From Stenotrophobium rhamnosiphilum (GTDB lineage: Bacteria; Pseudomonadota; Gammaproteobacteria; Nevskiales; Nevskiaceae), in the NCBI RefSeq assembly GCF_003052265.1, contig NZ_QANS01000001.1, positions 682,001 through 746,000 of the forward strand: a stretch of DNA of 64,000 nucleotides. Direction: 5' to 3'. Shown here piece after piece: positions 51,058 to 60,314 of this stretch. The translations under genes were made by a program, and so were the position numbers. The notes under the pieces are model-generated. The model saw only the letters and a list, made by a program, of their open reading frames with translations, ran no database searches and was not told the origin of the DNA. The stretch's first letter is position 1. Each line of letters starts with the position of its first letter.

Positions 51058-53325
51058 GCTATAACTCAATCTGTTGTTGAGTTGATTCAATACTTGATCC
51101 AACGATGTGCGTATCTCGGCCAGCATTCCGGGCCAAACAGGATCATTTTGCAGGCTGTGTAACTGCAATAAATAAAGATCAAAAGCCGAAGTCACTTGCT
51201 TGAGCGTTGTCAGATGATAGAACGCAGCGGTGCCGCGTAATTGATGTGCAGCGTCACGCGAAGCGGTCAGATTGTTTTTGAACAAGGCATCTTCAAGTTC
51301 ACGAATCTGAATTGGCAATTCTTCACGCAATAGCACCAGCATTTCAGGATCAGCCGTGAGCATTGCCGAAACGGGCGGTGGCGGTGCGACCAACTGAGGT
51401 GCCAGCGTACGTAAGAGTTCGCGTCCATCGAAAGGTTTTAGCAGTACGCCATCGGCACCCGCGGCTAACAAGGCTTTGCGCTCATCTGGTTCAAGGTGCG
51501 CGCTGATCACAATGATTCGACTGCGTAGCGTTCCGGGCACCGTCTCGGCGCGAATCGCGCGTACGCAATTGAGTCCATCGACCTCAGGCATGCGCGCATC
51601 AAGCAATACATATTCCGGTGCAGCGTTGCGCCAGTAGCGCAGGGTTTCGCGTCCATCGGCGGCTTCTTGCACGGTGAGTGCCAGTTCTCCGCAAAGCGTG
51701 GCGATGTAACGACGGTTGACGGCGTTGTTGTCGGCAATCAACACACGTCGTCCTGCCAGCGGTTGCTTCTGCGCGGGCTTGAGACTGGTGAGATTGACAA
51801 GCTCGCGGAACAGACCGAGCTGACTCACGGACTTCGGCAAGCAGTTGGCTGCGCCTGCTTCGCGAACGCGTGCATGCATATCAATTGAAGAAGATGCGAT
51901 CAGCGCCAGCAGCGGTGGCTTGCGCCATGTGCAGCGTTGGAACGCGGCAAGATAATCAGGATCGTCGTGATCTTTTTCTTTCATGCCGACGATGACGACA
52001 TCGGGGCTGCGCGTGGCGAGCGCAATGTTGAGCTCAGCAATGCTTTCAAAGCTGTGAACATGCATACCCCAAAACTCAAGCCAATGCGTTAAAGCCAAGC
52101 GCGCTGTGGCGTGCGGCTCCAACACCCAAGCTTGCCGCTCGCGCAAGTGAGGCTCGGCTGAAGTGGGCGCTGACGACGCTTCCGTGCTGCTGAACGGCAA
52201 CATCACGCTGAAGGTTGAACCTTCGCCGACGATGCTTTTCATCTCAACATTGCCGCCCATCAGTTCCGCGAGTTTGCGCGTGATCGAAAGGCCCAAGCCG
52301 CTACCGCCAACGGTGCCGCTGGCTTGGTGAAAGGCTTGGAATAAATGGTTCTGTTGTTCGGGTGCGATGCCGACGCCGGTGTCGGTAACGCTAAAACTGA
52401 CCCAGACTTTGTCCTGCTCATCGCGCTCACGTAAAACGCGCAACACGATGCCGCCGACGTTGGTGAACTTGATGGCGTTGGAGAGCAGATTGGTCAGGAT
52501 CTGGCGCAGGCGTTGTGGGTCGCCACGCAGTTGCGTTGGAACGTCGTGATAAACGATGCGCACCAACTCCAGATCTTTGTCATAAGCCAGTGGGGCGAGC
52601 AGTGCGGTGATGTCTTCAACGGCTTCGTTGATATCCAGCTTGTCTTCGTTGAATTGCAGTTGTCCGGCTTCGATACGGCTCCAATCGAGCAGGTCGTTGA
52701 TCATGCCCAGCATGCCGCGCGCGGATTTGCCAACAGTGGCGATATGCAACTCCTGCTCGCGACTGAGGCCGGAGCGGCGGATGAGGTCGGTATAGCCGAG
52801 GATCGCTGTGAGTGGTGTGCGTAGCTCGTGAGAGAGATTTGAAAATAGCTCTGCTTGGGCCGCGGCGGCTTTTCGTGACTCGGCCAGCGCGTTGCTCAGT
52901 TCCTCGTTCAAGGTTTGCAGGCGCTGCTGATCTTGTCGCAAATGAGACGTCATTTGCACGACGCTGCCGTCGATATGGTCTCGATGGGACTTCACCTGCT
53001 TACCGAGCATGTTGATTTGCTCCGCTAGCTGGCCAGTGGTGCCGTGGAAATAGTTGGGTACGCGTGCTTCCATGCGGCCCTGAGCCAGGTTACGGGCTGC
53101 GCGCAGCAAGTCCCGTTGCGGACGTCCGACACGGACCATGCCGATCATGGAAATGGCGATCGCCAACAGGGTAATGCTGAAGCAGATCGTCATCAGCTGG
53201 ACGCTAAAGGGCGGCAGAACCCCTATCGCCATGCACAGCAGGGCGGTTCCTAGGCCAATCAAAACCGGCAAAAACAGCCATGGCCAGTTGTGAAAGCGCA
53301 GGTTCCAGATATTTTTAAGCTTCAA
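51052..53325 (-). CDS. gacS: Hybrid sensor histidine kinase GacS/BarA
   Basis: About 757 residues: two membrane helices (about residues 12–65), HAMP, HisKA with His166 (LSHELRTPL), HATPase with DTGVGI and GLGLSITRKL, a first receiver that lacks the phosphoacceptor Asp (VVIVGMKEK), a second receiver with Asp576 (LLDARMPEVDG) and an HPt domain with His694 (AHQLRGTAAF). The frame extends upstream into antisense of cysM, but TTG 53325 with AGGA six bases before it starts the real protein. It should phosphorylate GacA/UvrY to drive Rsm/Csr small RNA expression. Its position beside cysM and rlmD matches Pseudomonas gacS and E. coli barA. Confidence 0.93.
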   Translation of the reverse strand: MKLKNIWNLRFHNWPWLFLPVLIGLGTALLCMAIGVLPPFSVQLMTICFSITLLAIAISMIGMVRVGRPQRDLLRAARNLAQGRMEARVPNYFHGTTGQLAEQINMLGKQVKSHRDHIDGSVVQMTSHLRQDQQRLQTLNEELSNALAESRKAAAAQAELFSNLSHELRTPLTAILGYTDLIRRSGLSREQELHIATVGKSARGMLGMINDLLDWSRIEAGQLQFNEDKLDINEAVEDITALLAPLAYDKDLELVRIVYHDVPTQLRGDPQRLRQILTNLLSNAIKFTNVGGIVLRVLRERDEQDKVWVSFSVTDTGVGIAPEQQNHLFQAFHQASGTVGGSGLGLSITRKLAELMGGNVEMKSIVGEGSTFSVMLPFSSTEASSAPTSAEPHLRERQAWVLEPHATARLALTHWLEFWGMHVHSFESIAELNIALATRSPDVVIVGMKEKDHDDPDYLAAFQRCTWRKPPLLALIASSSIDMHARVREAGAANCLPKSVSQLGLFRELVNLTSLKPAQKQPLAGRRVLIADNNAVNRRYIATLCGELALTVQEAADGRETLRYWRNAAPEYVLLDARMPEVDGLNCVRAIRAETVPGTLRSRIIVISAHLEPDERKALLAAGADGVLLKPFDGRELLRTLAPQLVAPPPPVSAMLTADPEMLVLLREELPIQIRELEDALFKNNLTASRDAAHQLRGTAAFYHLTTLKQVTSAFDLYLLQLHSLQNDPVWPGMLAEIRTSLDQVLNQLNNRLSYSS

Positions 53326-53373
53326 GGCCCATCCTGAGTCTTTCCTTGTCGGGCAAAAGGTTAAAATTGGGCT

Positions 53374-54276
53374 ATGAACACGCCCAATAGCTATCGCAGT
53401 CTCGCCGATTTTATCGGTAATACGCCGCTGGTGAGGCTGACACGCCTGCCGGGTATCGGCAACAACACCTTGTTGGCCAAGCTGGAAGGCAACAATCCGG
53501 CCGGTTCGGTCAAGGATCGCCCTGCCTATTCGATGATCAGTCGCGCTGAAGAGCGTGGCGAGATCAAGCCAGGCGATACGCTGATTGAAGCCACCAGCGG
53601 TAACACCGGCATCGCACTGGCCATGGCCGCAGCGGTTAAAGGTTATCGCATGGTACTGATCATGCCGGAACATATGTCGGCAGAACGTCGCGCCGTGATG
53701 AAAGCATTTGGCGCAGAGATCGTGCAGGTCACCAAAGAGCAGGGCATGGAAGGCGCGCGCGATCTGGCGGATCAGATGCAGCTTGATGGCAAGGGCCGCG
53801 TGCTCGATCAGTTTGCGAATCCCGATAACCCACGCGCGCATTACGAAGGCACTGGCCCTGAAATCTGGCGCGATACCCATGGCGGCATCACGCACTTTGT
53901 GTCGTCGATGGGCACTACCGGCACCATCATGGGCACTTCGCGTTACCTCAAAGAAGTGAACCCGCAGATTCAGATTGTTGGCGTACAGCCAGACGGTGAG
54001 AGCAGCATCCCCGGTATTCGCAAGTGGCCAGAAGAATATCTGCCAAAAATATTTGATCAAAAGCGCGTCGATCGCGTGATTGAATCCAATAGCGAGAACG
54101 CTGAAAACACGATGCGCTTGTTGGCATCGAAAGAAGGCCTGTTCTGCGGTCCTTCATCCGGCGGTGCGGTGTGGGCGGCTTTGCAGATTTGCAAAGAAGT
54201 GGAAAACGCCACCATCGTTGCCATCATCTGCGACCGCGGTGATCGCTACATCTCGACTGGCGTGTTCCCGGACTAA
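53374..54276 (+). CDS. cysM: Cysteine synthase B
   Basis: A 300-residue PLP enzyme. The PLP lysine is in NPAGSVKDRPA, the substrate loop is EATSGNTGIALA, and the phosphate site is VSSMGTTGTIMGTS. The RPAYSMI sequence after the Lys is more CysM- than CysK-like. It makes cysteine from O-acetylserine and sulfide or thiosulfate. It diverges from gacS with 48 bp between starts and leads into rlmD. It may use sulfur released by the accessory sulfatase, but they are not linked genetically. Confidence 0.95.
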   Translation: MNTPNSYRSLADFIGNTPLVRLTRLPGIGNNTLLAKLEGNNPAGSVKDRPAYSMISRAEERGEIKPGDTLIEATSGNTGIALAMAAAVKGYRMVLIMPEHMSAERRAVMKAFGAEIVQVTKEQGMEGARDLADQMQLDGKGRVLDQFANPDNPRAHYEGTGPEIWRDTHGGITHFVSSMGTTGTIMGTSRYLKEVNPQIQIVGVQPDGESSIPGIRKWPEEYLPKIFDQKRVDRVIESNSENAENTMRLLASKEGLFCGPSSGGAVWAALQICKEVENATIVAIICDRGDRYISTGVFPD

Positions 54277-54281
54277 TTCAG

Positions 54282-55616
54282 TTGTCTAGAAAGAATCGCA
54301 GACAAAAGACGCTGCCCGTTGGCGAATTCAGCGCGGAAATCGTAGACCTGATTGCTGATGGTCGCGGCGTTGCGCGTATCAACGGTAAAGCTACGTTCAT
54401 CGCCGACTCTCTGCCGGGCGAACTGGTGCGCTTCAAGTACACCCGCACCGGCCGTGATCTTGATGAAGGCCGCATTGTTGCCATCGACAAAGCTTCGCCT
54501 GATCGCGTCGAACCCAAGTGCGCACACTTTGGAATTTGTGGTGGTTGCTCGCTGCAACATCTGGCGCCTGAGAGTCAGATTGTCTTCAAACAAAAACAAT
54601 TGCTGGAAGCGTTTGCACGTATTGGCAAGGTTAACGCTGAAGAAATCGTCGCGCCGATCACGGGCGCTGTCTGGGGTTATCGCCGCCGCGGCCGTTTAAG
54701 TGTGAAGCATGTATTGAAGAAAGGCGGCGTGACCTACGTTGGTTTCCGTGAGCGCGAAAGTGTGTTGCTCGCAGCGCTGGAGTCCTGTCATGTGTTGGAT
54801 CCGCGTGTGGGCCTACGCCTGCAAGCGATGGCACGCATGATTGATCATCTCGATATTCGTTTGGCGCTGCCACAAATTGAAATCGCCGCAGCGGAGCATG
54901 TTGCCATGGTGATCCGCGTCAACGAGAAGCCGAGTGATGCTGATCTTGAGCGTCTGCGTCAATTTGCCGCGGATGAGGGCGTTGATCTTTATTTGCAGAC
55001 GGGCGGACCGGAAACCATTACGCCGCTGTCAGCACCTGCACGCGTGTTGGATTACTCGCCAGACGGATCTGATCTAAAACTACGTTTTCAGCCCACCGAC
55101 TTTATTCAGATTAATGGCTCGATCAGCCAGCAGATCGTGCGCCGCGCGATTGAATGGCTGGCGCCGCAGCCGGGCCAGCGTGTGCTGGAATTATTCTGTG
55201 GCCTTGGAAATTTCTCTGCGCCTCTGGCAAAGACGGGCGTTGAACTCGTTGCCGTCGAAGGCGAAGCGGGCCTTGTGCAACGCGCGCGTGAAAACGCCGA
55301 ACGTCTGGGCTTAAAGATCCAATTCGATCAAGCCGATTTATTTACGCCGAGTGTCGATGCGCCGTGGATGCAGGGTCACTTTGATGCTGTGTTGCTTGAT
55401 CCTCCGCGCAGCGGCGCAAAAGAAATGATGCCGCTGATTGCAGCCAAGAAACCCAAGCGCATCGTCTACGTGTCATGTCACCCCGGTACGCTGGCGCGCG
55501 ATGCCGGTACGCTCGTCAACGAGCATGGCTATAAGCTGGTGCGTGCAGGCGTAATGGATATGTTTCCGCACACGGCGCATGTTGAAAGCATGGCGTTGTT
55601 CGAGAGAGTGAACTGA
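54282..55616 (+). CDS. rlmD: 23S rRNA (uracil-C5)-methyltransferase RlmD
   Basis: A 444-residue enzyme: N-terminal TRAM domain (residues about 10–70), a 4Fe-4S cluster from Cys in CAHFGICGGC plus a later Cys, and a C-terminal SAM domain (LELFCGLGNFSAPLA, LDPPRSGA) with the catalytic nucleophile in VSCHPGTLARD. It methylates U1939 of 23S rRNA. The start is TTG at 54282, six bases after the cysM stop, without a clear Shine–Dalgarno sequence. The stop TGA overlaps the CYTH gene's ATG. Confidence 0.95.
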   Translation: MSRKNRRQKTLPVGEFSAEIVDLIADGRGVARINGKATFIADSLPGELVRFKYTRTGRDLDEGRIVAIDKASPDRVEPKCAHFGICGGCSLQHLAPESQIVFKQKQLLEAFARIGKVNAEEIVAPITGAVWGYRRRGRLSVKHVLKKGGVTYVGFRERESVLLAALESCHVLDPRVGLRLQAMARMIDHLDIRLALPQIEIAAAEHVAMVIRVNEKPSDADLERLRQFAADEGVDLYLQTGGPETITPLSAPARVLDYSPDGSDLKLRFQPTDFIQINGSISQQIVRRAIEWLAPQPGQRVLELFCGLGNFSAPLAKTGVELVAVEGEAGLVQRARENAERLGLKIQFDQADLFTPSVDAPWMQGHFDAVLLDPPRSGAKEMMPLIAAKKPKRIVYVSCHPGTLARDAGTLVNEHGYKLVRAGVMDMFPHTAHVESMALFERVN

Positions 55617-56101
55617 TGGGCATTGAGATCGAACGCAAGTTTCTGGTGACTGGCGATGGCTGGCGCACTGAGGCAGCGCGCTCGCTAGAGATGCGTCAGG
55701 GCTATCTGGCGGGCGAGGGTGGTCGTGCTTCGGTACGTGTGCGTCTGGAAGGCACAGAAGCACGCCTCAATATCAAAGCTGCCGTCATCGGCGCTGCCCG
55801 TGCCGAATACGAATACCCGATGCCGGCTGACGATGCGCGCAAGATTTTGGAAACGCTGTGCGTTGGCACGCTGGAAAAAGTCCGCCATTACGTCGAACGC
55901 GAAGGTCTGACTTGGGAGGTTGACGAGTTTTTGGGCGTCAATGCGGGCCTGATCGTGGCCGAAATCGAGCTGGAATCGGTCGATCAGGCTTTTTCGCGCC
56001 CAGAATGGGTCGGACGCGAACTCACGGACGACCGGCGCTATTACAATCACTACCTCGCTATCCACCCTTATTCAACCTGGCCCGATGCGGATCGACATTG
56101 A
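55616..56101 (+). CDS. CYTH domain protein (triphosphatase/class IV adenylate cyclase-like)
   Basis: A 161-residue protein with the CYTH tunnel pattern: EIERKFLV at residues 4–11 (ExExK), then RVRLEG, KVRHYV and VDEFLG, and a paired EIELES. Short single-domain CYTH proteins of this type usually hydrolyse inorganic tripolyphosphate; cyclase activity is rarer. It shares one base with rlmD and overlaps the L,D-transpeptidase gene by 17. Confidence 0.88.
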   Translation: MGIEIERKFLVTGDGWRTEAARSLEMRQGYLAGEGGRASVRVRLEGTEARLNIKAAVIGAARAEYEYPMPADDARKILETLCVGTLEKVRHYVEREGLTWEVDEFLGVNAGLIVAEIELESVDQAFSRPEWVGRELTDDRRYYNHYLAIHPYSTWPDADRH

Positions 56102-56561
56102 CCTGACCAAACAGCACATGCAGCTACGCGATGGTGATCGCGTGGTGGCGGAATATGCTGTGTCGACAGGTGGCAATGGTATCGGCGAAATCAATGGCAG
56201 CGGTTGCACGCCACGTGGCCGTCATATTGTTCGCGCCAAGATTGGCGCGGGTGCTCCAGCAGGATCAGTGATGGTGCGTCGTCGCCCTACTGGCGAAATC
56301 TGGACGCCGGAGTTGCACACAAAATTTCCGAAGCGCGATTGGATTCTCACGCGCATTCTGTGGCTGTCAGGCACGGAGCTGGGGCGCAATCGCCTGGGCT
56401 GCGTTGATACCTTCCGCCGCTATATTTATTTGCACGGTACACCGGACAGTACGCGCCTCGGCGCACCCGGTTCTAAAGGCTGCGTGCGTATGCGCAATGC
56501 CGACATCATCGAACTTTTTGACCGGATTCCGGTGGGGACAGAAGTTGACATCCACGAGTAA
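56085..56561 (+). CDS. L,D-transpeptidase catalytic-domain protein
   Basis: A 158-residue YkuD/ErfK-type domain. The catalytic motif is HGTPD…GSKGCVRM with the Cys at about residue 135. Such domains cross-link peptidoglycan 3–3 or attach lipoproteins. No signal peptide is visible, which is unusual for an enzyme that should act in the periplasm. The upstream frame overlaps the CYTH gene, leaving no room for one. It is followed by nagZ (cell-wall recycling), which supports a wall-related role. Confidence 0.85.
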   Translation: MRIDIDLTKQHMQLRDGDRVVAEYAVSTGGNGIGEINGSGCTPRGRHIVRAKIGAGAPAGSVMVRRRPTGEIWTPELHTKFPKRDWILTRILWLSGTELGRNRLGCVDTFRRYIYLHGTPDSTRLGAPGSKGCVRMRNADIIELFDRIPVGTEVDIHE

Positions 56562-57522
56562 ACAATCGACGCACCTTGGCCCGCTGATGGTGGACGTTGC
56601 TGGGCTAGAGCTGACTGCTGAAGACCGCGAGGTCTTAGCGCATCCGCTGGTTGGCGGCATGATTCTGTTCACGCGTAACTATCGTGATCCTGAACAGCTT
56701 GCAGCGCTGTGCAAAGAAATTCTCGCTGTTCCACGTAAGTCGCGCTTGCTGCTCGCAGTGGATCACGAAGGCGGCCGCGTGCAGCGTTTTCGCGTTGGCT
56801 TCACTCGCATCCCTGCAATGCGCACTCTGGGCAAACTTTGCGAAGAAGATTCTGCAAAAGCAAAAGACGAAGCGCGTCTACACGGTCTCACTATCGGGCA
56901 AGAGCTTTCGAGCTACGGCATCGACCTGTGCTTTGCCCCGGTGTTGGATCGCGACTTTGGCGTGAGCACGGTGATTGGTGATCGCGCTTTCGACAATCGT
57001 TGCTCAACCATCATTGAACTCGCACGCTCATTCCGCGAAGGTCTCAACGCAGCAGGTCTCGCTGCAACTGGCAAGCACTATCCGGGTCATGGCGCAGTCG
57101 CTGCGGACTCGCATCTTGAGCTGCCGGTTGATCGTCGCTCGATGGATGCACTGCAAGAAGATTTGGAACCGTTCGAAGCGCTGATCAAAGACGGCATTGA
57201 ATCGCTGATGATGGCTCACGTGCGCTACACCTCGGTGGATCACACGCCAGCATCGTTGTCGAAAATTTGGATTCAGGATCTGCTGCGTAAGCGCTCAGGC
57301 TACGAAGGCGCCATCTTCTGTGACGACCTGAGCATGCACGGCGCTGCTGTTGTCGGCTCCATGGAAGAGCGCGCACGTATTGCACTGGATGCAGGCTGCG
57401 ACATGTTGCCTGTGTGTAACGACCGCGCCAGCGTGCTTGGTTTGCTCGAATCGCTTAAAGATTTAAAGCCGCAGAAAGCGGCGAGTGATCGTCTGAAAAA
57501 GTTGTATCGCAAAGAGGCCTGA
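56545..57522 (+). CDS. nagZ: Beta-N-acetylhexosaminidase NagZ
   Basis: A 325-residue GH3 enzyme: LMVDVAGLELTAEDREVLAHPLVGG at the N-terminus, LAVDHEGGRVQRF and the catalytic KHYPGHGAVAADSHLELP, with Asp in IFCDDLSMHGA as the nucleophile. It removes GlcNAc from anhydro-muropeptides in the cytoplasm for wall recycling. Family start and a GGGGA six bases upstream support TTG 56545, inside the L,D-transpeptidase 3' end; a longer frame upstream is antisense-like and improbable. Confidence 0.95.
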   Translation: MTSTSKQSTHLGPLMVDVAGLELTAEDREVLAHPLVGGMILFTRNYRDPEQLAALCKEILAVPRKSRLLLAVDHEGGRVQRFRVGFTRIPAMRTLGKLCEEDSAKAKDEARLHGLTIGQELSSYGIDLCFAPVLDRDFGVSTVIGDRAFDNRCSTIIELARSFREGLNAAGLAATGKHYPGHGAVAADSHLELPVDRRSMDALQEDLEPFEALIKDGIESLMMAHVRYTSVDHTPASLSKIWIQDLLRKRSGYEGAIFCDDLSMHGAAVVGSMEERARIALDAGCDMLPVCNDRASVLGLLESLKDLKPQKAASDRLKKLYRKEA

Positions 57523-57523
57523 G

Positions 57524-58075
57524 ATGGAACGTCACGCTGAAGCGCAGGATATTTTTAAGAACGCTGATTGCCTGCACGACGCTGCCGCAATCGCCGCTGC
57601 TTATGACCGCATGGCCGAAGCGATTCGGGTCCAGTACGAAGAAAAGAAGCCGCTGATTCTCTGCGTGATGATTGGTGGTTTGCACCCGACATCGGAAATC
57701 ACACAGCGTCTCAAGTTTCCATTCCAGATCGATTATCTCCACGCCACGCGTTATCGCGGTGAGACCACTGGTGGCGGCTTGTTGTGGAAAGCGCACCCGG
57801 AAATTTCTGTGCGTGGTCGCGATGTGTTGGTGATCGACGACATTCTTGATGAAGGCCATACGCTGGCTGCAATCATCGAATCGCTGCAGAAGATGGAAGC
57901 CGCGAGCGTCAAAGTTGCCGTGCTGGCCGAGAAGATTCACGACCGCAAAGCGCCGGGCATTAAAGCGGATTTTGTGGGCGTCACCGTTGAAGATCGCTAC
58001 GTCTTCGGCTGCGGCATGGATTACAAAAGTTACTGGCGTCAGCTGCCTGCAATTTATGCGGTGAAAGGTCTATGA
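57524..58075 (+). CDS. hpt: Hypoxanthine-guanine phosphoribosyltransferase
   Basis: A 183-residue type I PRTase with the PRPP-binding motif VLVIDDILDEGHT and an N-terminal hood. It salvages hypoxanthine and guanine to nucleotides. It lies one base after nagZ and overlaps mtnP by four. Hypoxanthine released by the next enzyme is a natural substrate, so the pair makes metabolic sense. Confidence 0.93.
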   Translation: MERHAEAQDIFKNADCLHDAAAIAAAYDRMAEAIRVQYEEKKPLILCVMIGGLHPTSEITQRLKFPFQIDYLHATRYRGETTGGGLLWKAHPEISVRGRDVLVIDDILDEGHTLAAIIESLQKMEAASVKVAVLAEKIHDRKAPGIKADFVGVTVEDRYVFGCGMDYKSYWRQLPAIYAVKGL

Positions 58076-58839
58076 GTACAACAATCGCCGTCATCGGCGG
58101 CACTGGCATGAATCAGTGGCCGGGCTTGGTGATCGAGAAGCGTCACGATGTCGATACGCCATATGGCAAACCATCAGCACCATTGCTGGAAGGCAAGGTC
58201 TACGGCGTGCGCGCGATTTTTCTCGCGCGTCATGGCGAGGGCCACAAGCTTCCGCCGCATGCGATCAACTATCGCGCCAATGCATGGGCGTTGCGTGAAG
58301 CTGGCGTAAAAAGTGTTGTTGCGATTGCAGCTGTCGGTGGCATCGCGCCATGGTTTCCACCTGCGGGCGTTGCCGTGCCGCATGATGTGATTGACTACAC
58401 CTACGGCCGCGAATTCACTTATTCCGATGGCAGCGAAGGCTCTGAGCTTAAGCACGTCGAGATGACGGAACCGTACTCCGAGCGCGTGCGCCGCGAGTTG
58501 TTACACGGGGCATTGGCTGCGGGCATTGATATCGCTGAATCCGGTGTGATGGGCGTGACTCAAGGGCCGCGCTTGGAAACGACGGCGGAGATTCAGCGCA
58601 TGAAGCGCGATGGCTGCGATATGGTCGGTATGACCGGAATGCCAGAAGCCTCACTCGCACGTGAACTGGGCCTTGATTACGCCTGCCTCGCACTCAGCGT
58701 GAACTGGGGCGCAGGCATCATGGGCAATGGCGACATTCATGCAGAGATTCATCAGTCGATAGAAATTGGTATGGGCAAGATTCGTGCGATCCTGTCACGT
58801 GCGCTGCCCGCTCTCGTCGCCAAGGACGAAGAAATGTAA
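58072..58839 (+). CDS. mtnP: S-methyl-5'-thioinosine phosphorylase (MTAP family)
   Basis: A 255-residue nucleoside phosphorylase: IGGTGMNQWPGL phosphate loop, FLARHGEGHKLPPHAINYRANAW (His/Asn active site), VTQGPRLETTAEI, and MVGMTGMPEASLAREL near the base site. In Pseudomonas the homologue beside nagZ uses methylthioinosine, giving hypoxanthine and methylthioribose 1-phosphate. The adjacent hpt supports that specificity over methylthioadenosine. Confidence 0.92.
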   Translation: MSTTIAVIGGTGMNQWPGLVIEKRHDVDTPYGKPSAPLLEGKVYGVRAIFLARHGEGHKLPPHAINYRANAWALREAGVKSVVAIAAVGGIAPWFPPAGVAVPHDVIDYTYGREFTYSDGSEGSELKHVEMTEPYSERVRRELLHGALAAGIDIAESGVMGVTQGPRLETTAEIQRMKRDGCDMVGMTGMPEASLARELGLDYACLALSVNWGAGIMGNGDIHAEIHQSIEIGMGKIRAILSRALPALVAKDEEM

Positions 58840-58857
58840 GGTCGGTTTGACCGGCCT
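58839..58857 (+). terminator. Hairpin after mtnP
   Basis: AGGTCGG and CCGGCCT pair with one G·U around a five-base loop directly after the mtnP stop. No T-run follows, so termination is uncertain; it may partly separate mtnP from the TAXI gene. Confidence 0.3.
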
Positions 58858-58902
58858 CCTACAGCTTGCAGCCTTTGAAGTGAAGCAAACGGAGATTGCA
58901 AA

Positions 58903-60294
58903 GTGATCGATCAAAAAAAAGAGCAGCAGGTTAAGGCTCGCCGCTGGTTGAGTAAGCTGCCGAAAGTTTCGAAAATTTCTTGGCGCGATCTGTCACTGTC
59001 TCTAGGCCCAGTGCTTGTGCTGAGCGCTTTGGCGCTGATTATCGCGATGCACTTTGTGCGGCCTGCGCCACCCGATACTTTGAATATGGTGAGCGGCAGC
59101 GAGGGCAGTACGTATCGCAAGAATGCCGAGAAGTATGCCGTCATCCTTAAGCGCAACGGCATCAAACTCAACCTGCTGCCATCACAAGGTTCTTTGGACA
59201 ATCTGCAACAGTTGGCAGATCCCGATTCCAAGATTGATATTGGTTTTGTTCCGAGCGGCTTGGCTACGGACACGGATGTCAGCAATCTGGTTTCTTTAGG
59301 CAGTGTGTTCTATCAGCCGGTCTCAATTTTTTATCGCGCGCCGAAAGCGATAGAGCGACTGTCGCAACTCAAAGGCAAGCGCATTGCCATCGGCAGGGAA
59401 GGGAGCGGCACGCGCTTCTTGGCGCTAGCGCTGCTCAAGGCCAATGGCATCAAGCCCGATGAAGGCCCGACAAAACTGGAAACCTTGGAAGGCGCAGTCG
59501 CGATGCAAGCGCTGATTGATCGCAAGGTCGACGCCATATTTTTATCCGGCGATTCGGCGGCGCCTTCAAATCTTCGTCAGTTGCTGCACACGCCCGGCGT
59601 CAACCTGTTCGATTACCCGCAGGCAGAAGGCTATCTGCGCCGCTTTCGTTACTTAAGCAAAATTGAAATTCCAGCTGGGGCTTTTGATCTTGGTGAAAAC
59701 CTGCCGGCCAAGCCAACAATCATGTTGGCGCCGACCGTTGAATTGATCGCGCGTCAGGATTTGCATCCCGCTTTGTCTGATCTCTTGATTGAAGCAGCGC
59801 GTGAAGTGAATGGACGCGCCACGCTGATGCAGAAAGCCGGTGAGTTTCCCGCACCTTTGCAGCGCGATATTCCAATCAGCAATGACGCATCACGCTATTA
59901 CCAATCTGGCAAAGGCTTTATGTATCGCAACCTGCCGTTCTGGTTAGCGAGCTTGTTGGATCGCACCTTGGTGGTGTTGCTGCCGATATTGGTTGTACTG
60001 ATTCCGGGCTTGCGCATGGTGCCGTCGATCTACGGCTGGCGCATTAAAAATCGCATCTATCGTTACTACGGCGATTTGATGGCGCTAGAGCGCGCAGCCT
60101 TGCAGCCCTTGGATGCTGTTGAGCGTGAAGCGCTGATGCAACGCTTAAGCGATATCGAAAAAGCGGTGATTACAGTCAAGATGCCCGCGGCGTTTGCAGA
60201 TCAGATTTACGTCCTGCGCCAGCACATCAACTTTGTGCGTATGCGGCTGGTGCCCGCGGCACCAGCGCCAGCACCAGAAGCAGACGCGCTGTAA
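58903..60294 (+). CDS. TAXI-family TRAP solute-binding protein with two membrane helices
   Basis: A 463-residue protein with an N-terminal membrane anchor (VLVLSALALIIAMHFV), a TAXI-type binding domain (SGSEGSTYRKNAEKYAVIL, IAIGREGSGTRFLAL) and, unlike ordinary TAXI proteins of about 320 residues, a second helix (TLVVLLPILVVLIPGL) with a cytoplasmic C-terminal tail. No DctQM-type permease is in reach. It may sense or deliver a solute to a distant permease, or act with an unrelated partner. GTG start with GGAG ten bases upstream. Confidence 0.88.
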   Translation: MIDQKKEQQVKARRWLSKLPKVSKISWRDLSLSLGPVLVLSALALIIAMHFVRPAPPDTLNMVSGSEGSTYRKNAEKYAVILKRNGIKLNLLPSQGSLDNLQQLADPDSKIDIGFVPSGLATDTDVSNLVSLGSVFYQPVSIFYRAPKAIERLSQLKGKRIAIGREGSGTRFLALALLKANGIKPDEGPTKLETLEGAVAMQALIDRKVDAIFLSGDSAAPSNLRQLLHTPGVNLFDYPQAEGYLRRFRYLSKIEIPAGAFDLGENLPAKPTIMLAPTVELIARQDLHPALSDLLIEAAREVNGRATLMQKAGEFPAPLQRDIPISNDASRYYQSGKGFMYRNLPFWLASLLDRTLVVLLPILVVLIPGLRMVPSIYGWRIKNRIYRYYGDLMALERAALQPLDAVEREALMQRLSDIEKAVITVKMPAAFADQIYVLRQHINFVRMRLVPAAPAPAPEADAL

Positions 60295-60314
60295 ATTACA
60301 GCGCGCCTTATCTT

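Noticed and set aside
53326-54060. N-terminal extension of the sensor kinase frame to 1002 residues
   Set aside because: It is antisense to cysM, has no domain or composition like a protein, and a TTG with a ribosome-binding site at 53325 starts right before the first membrane helix.
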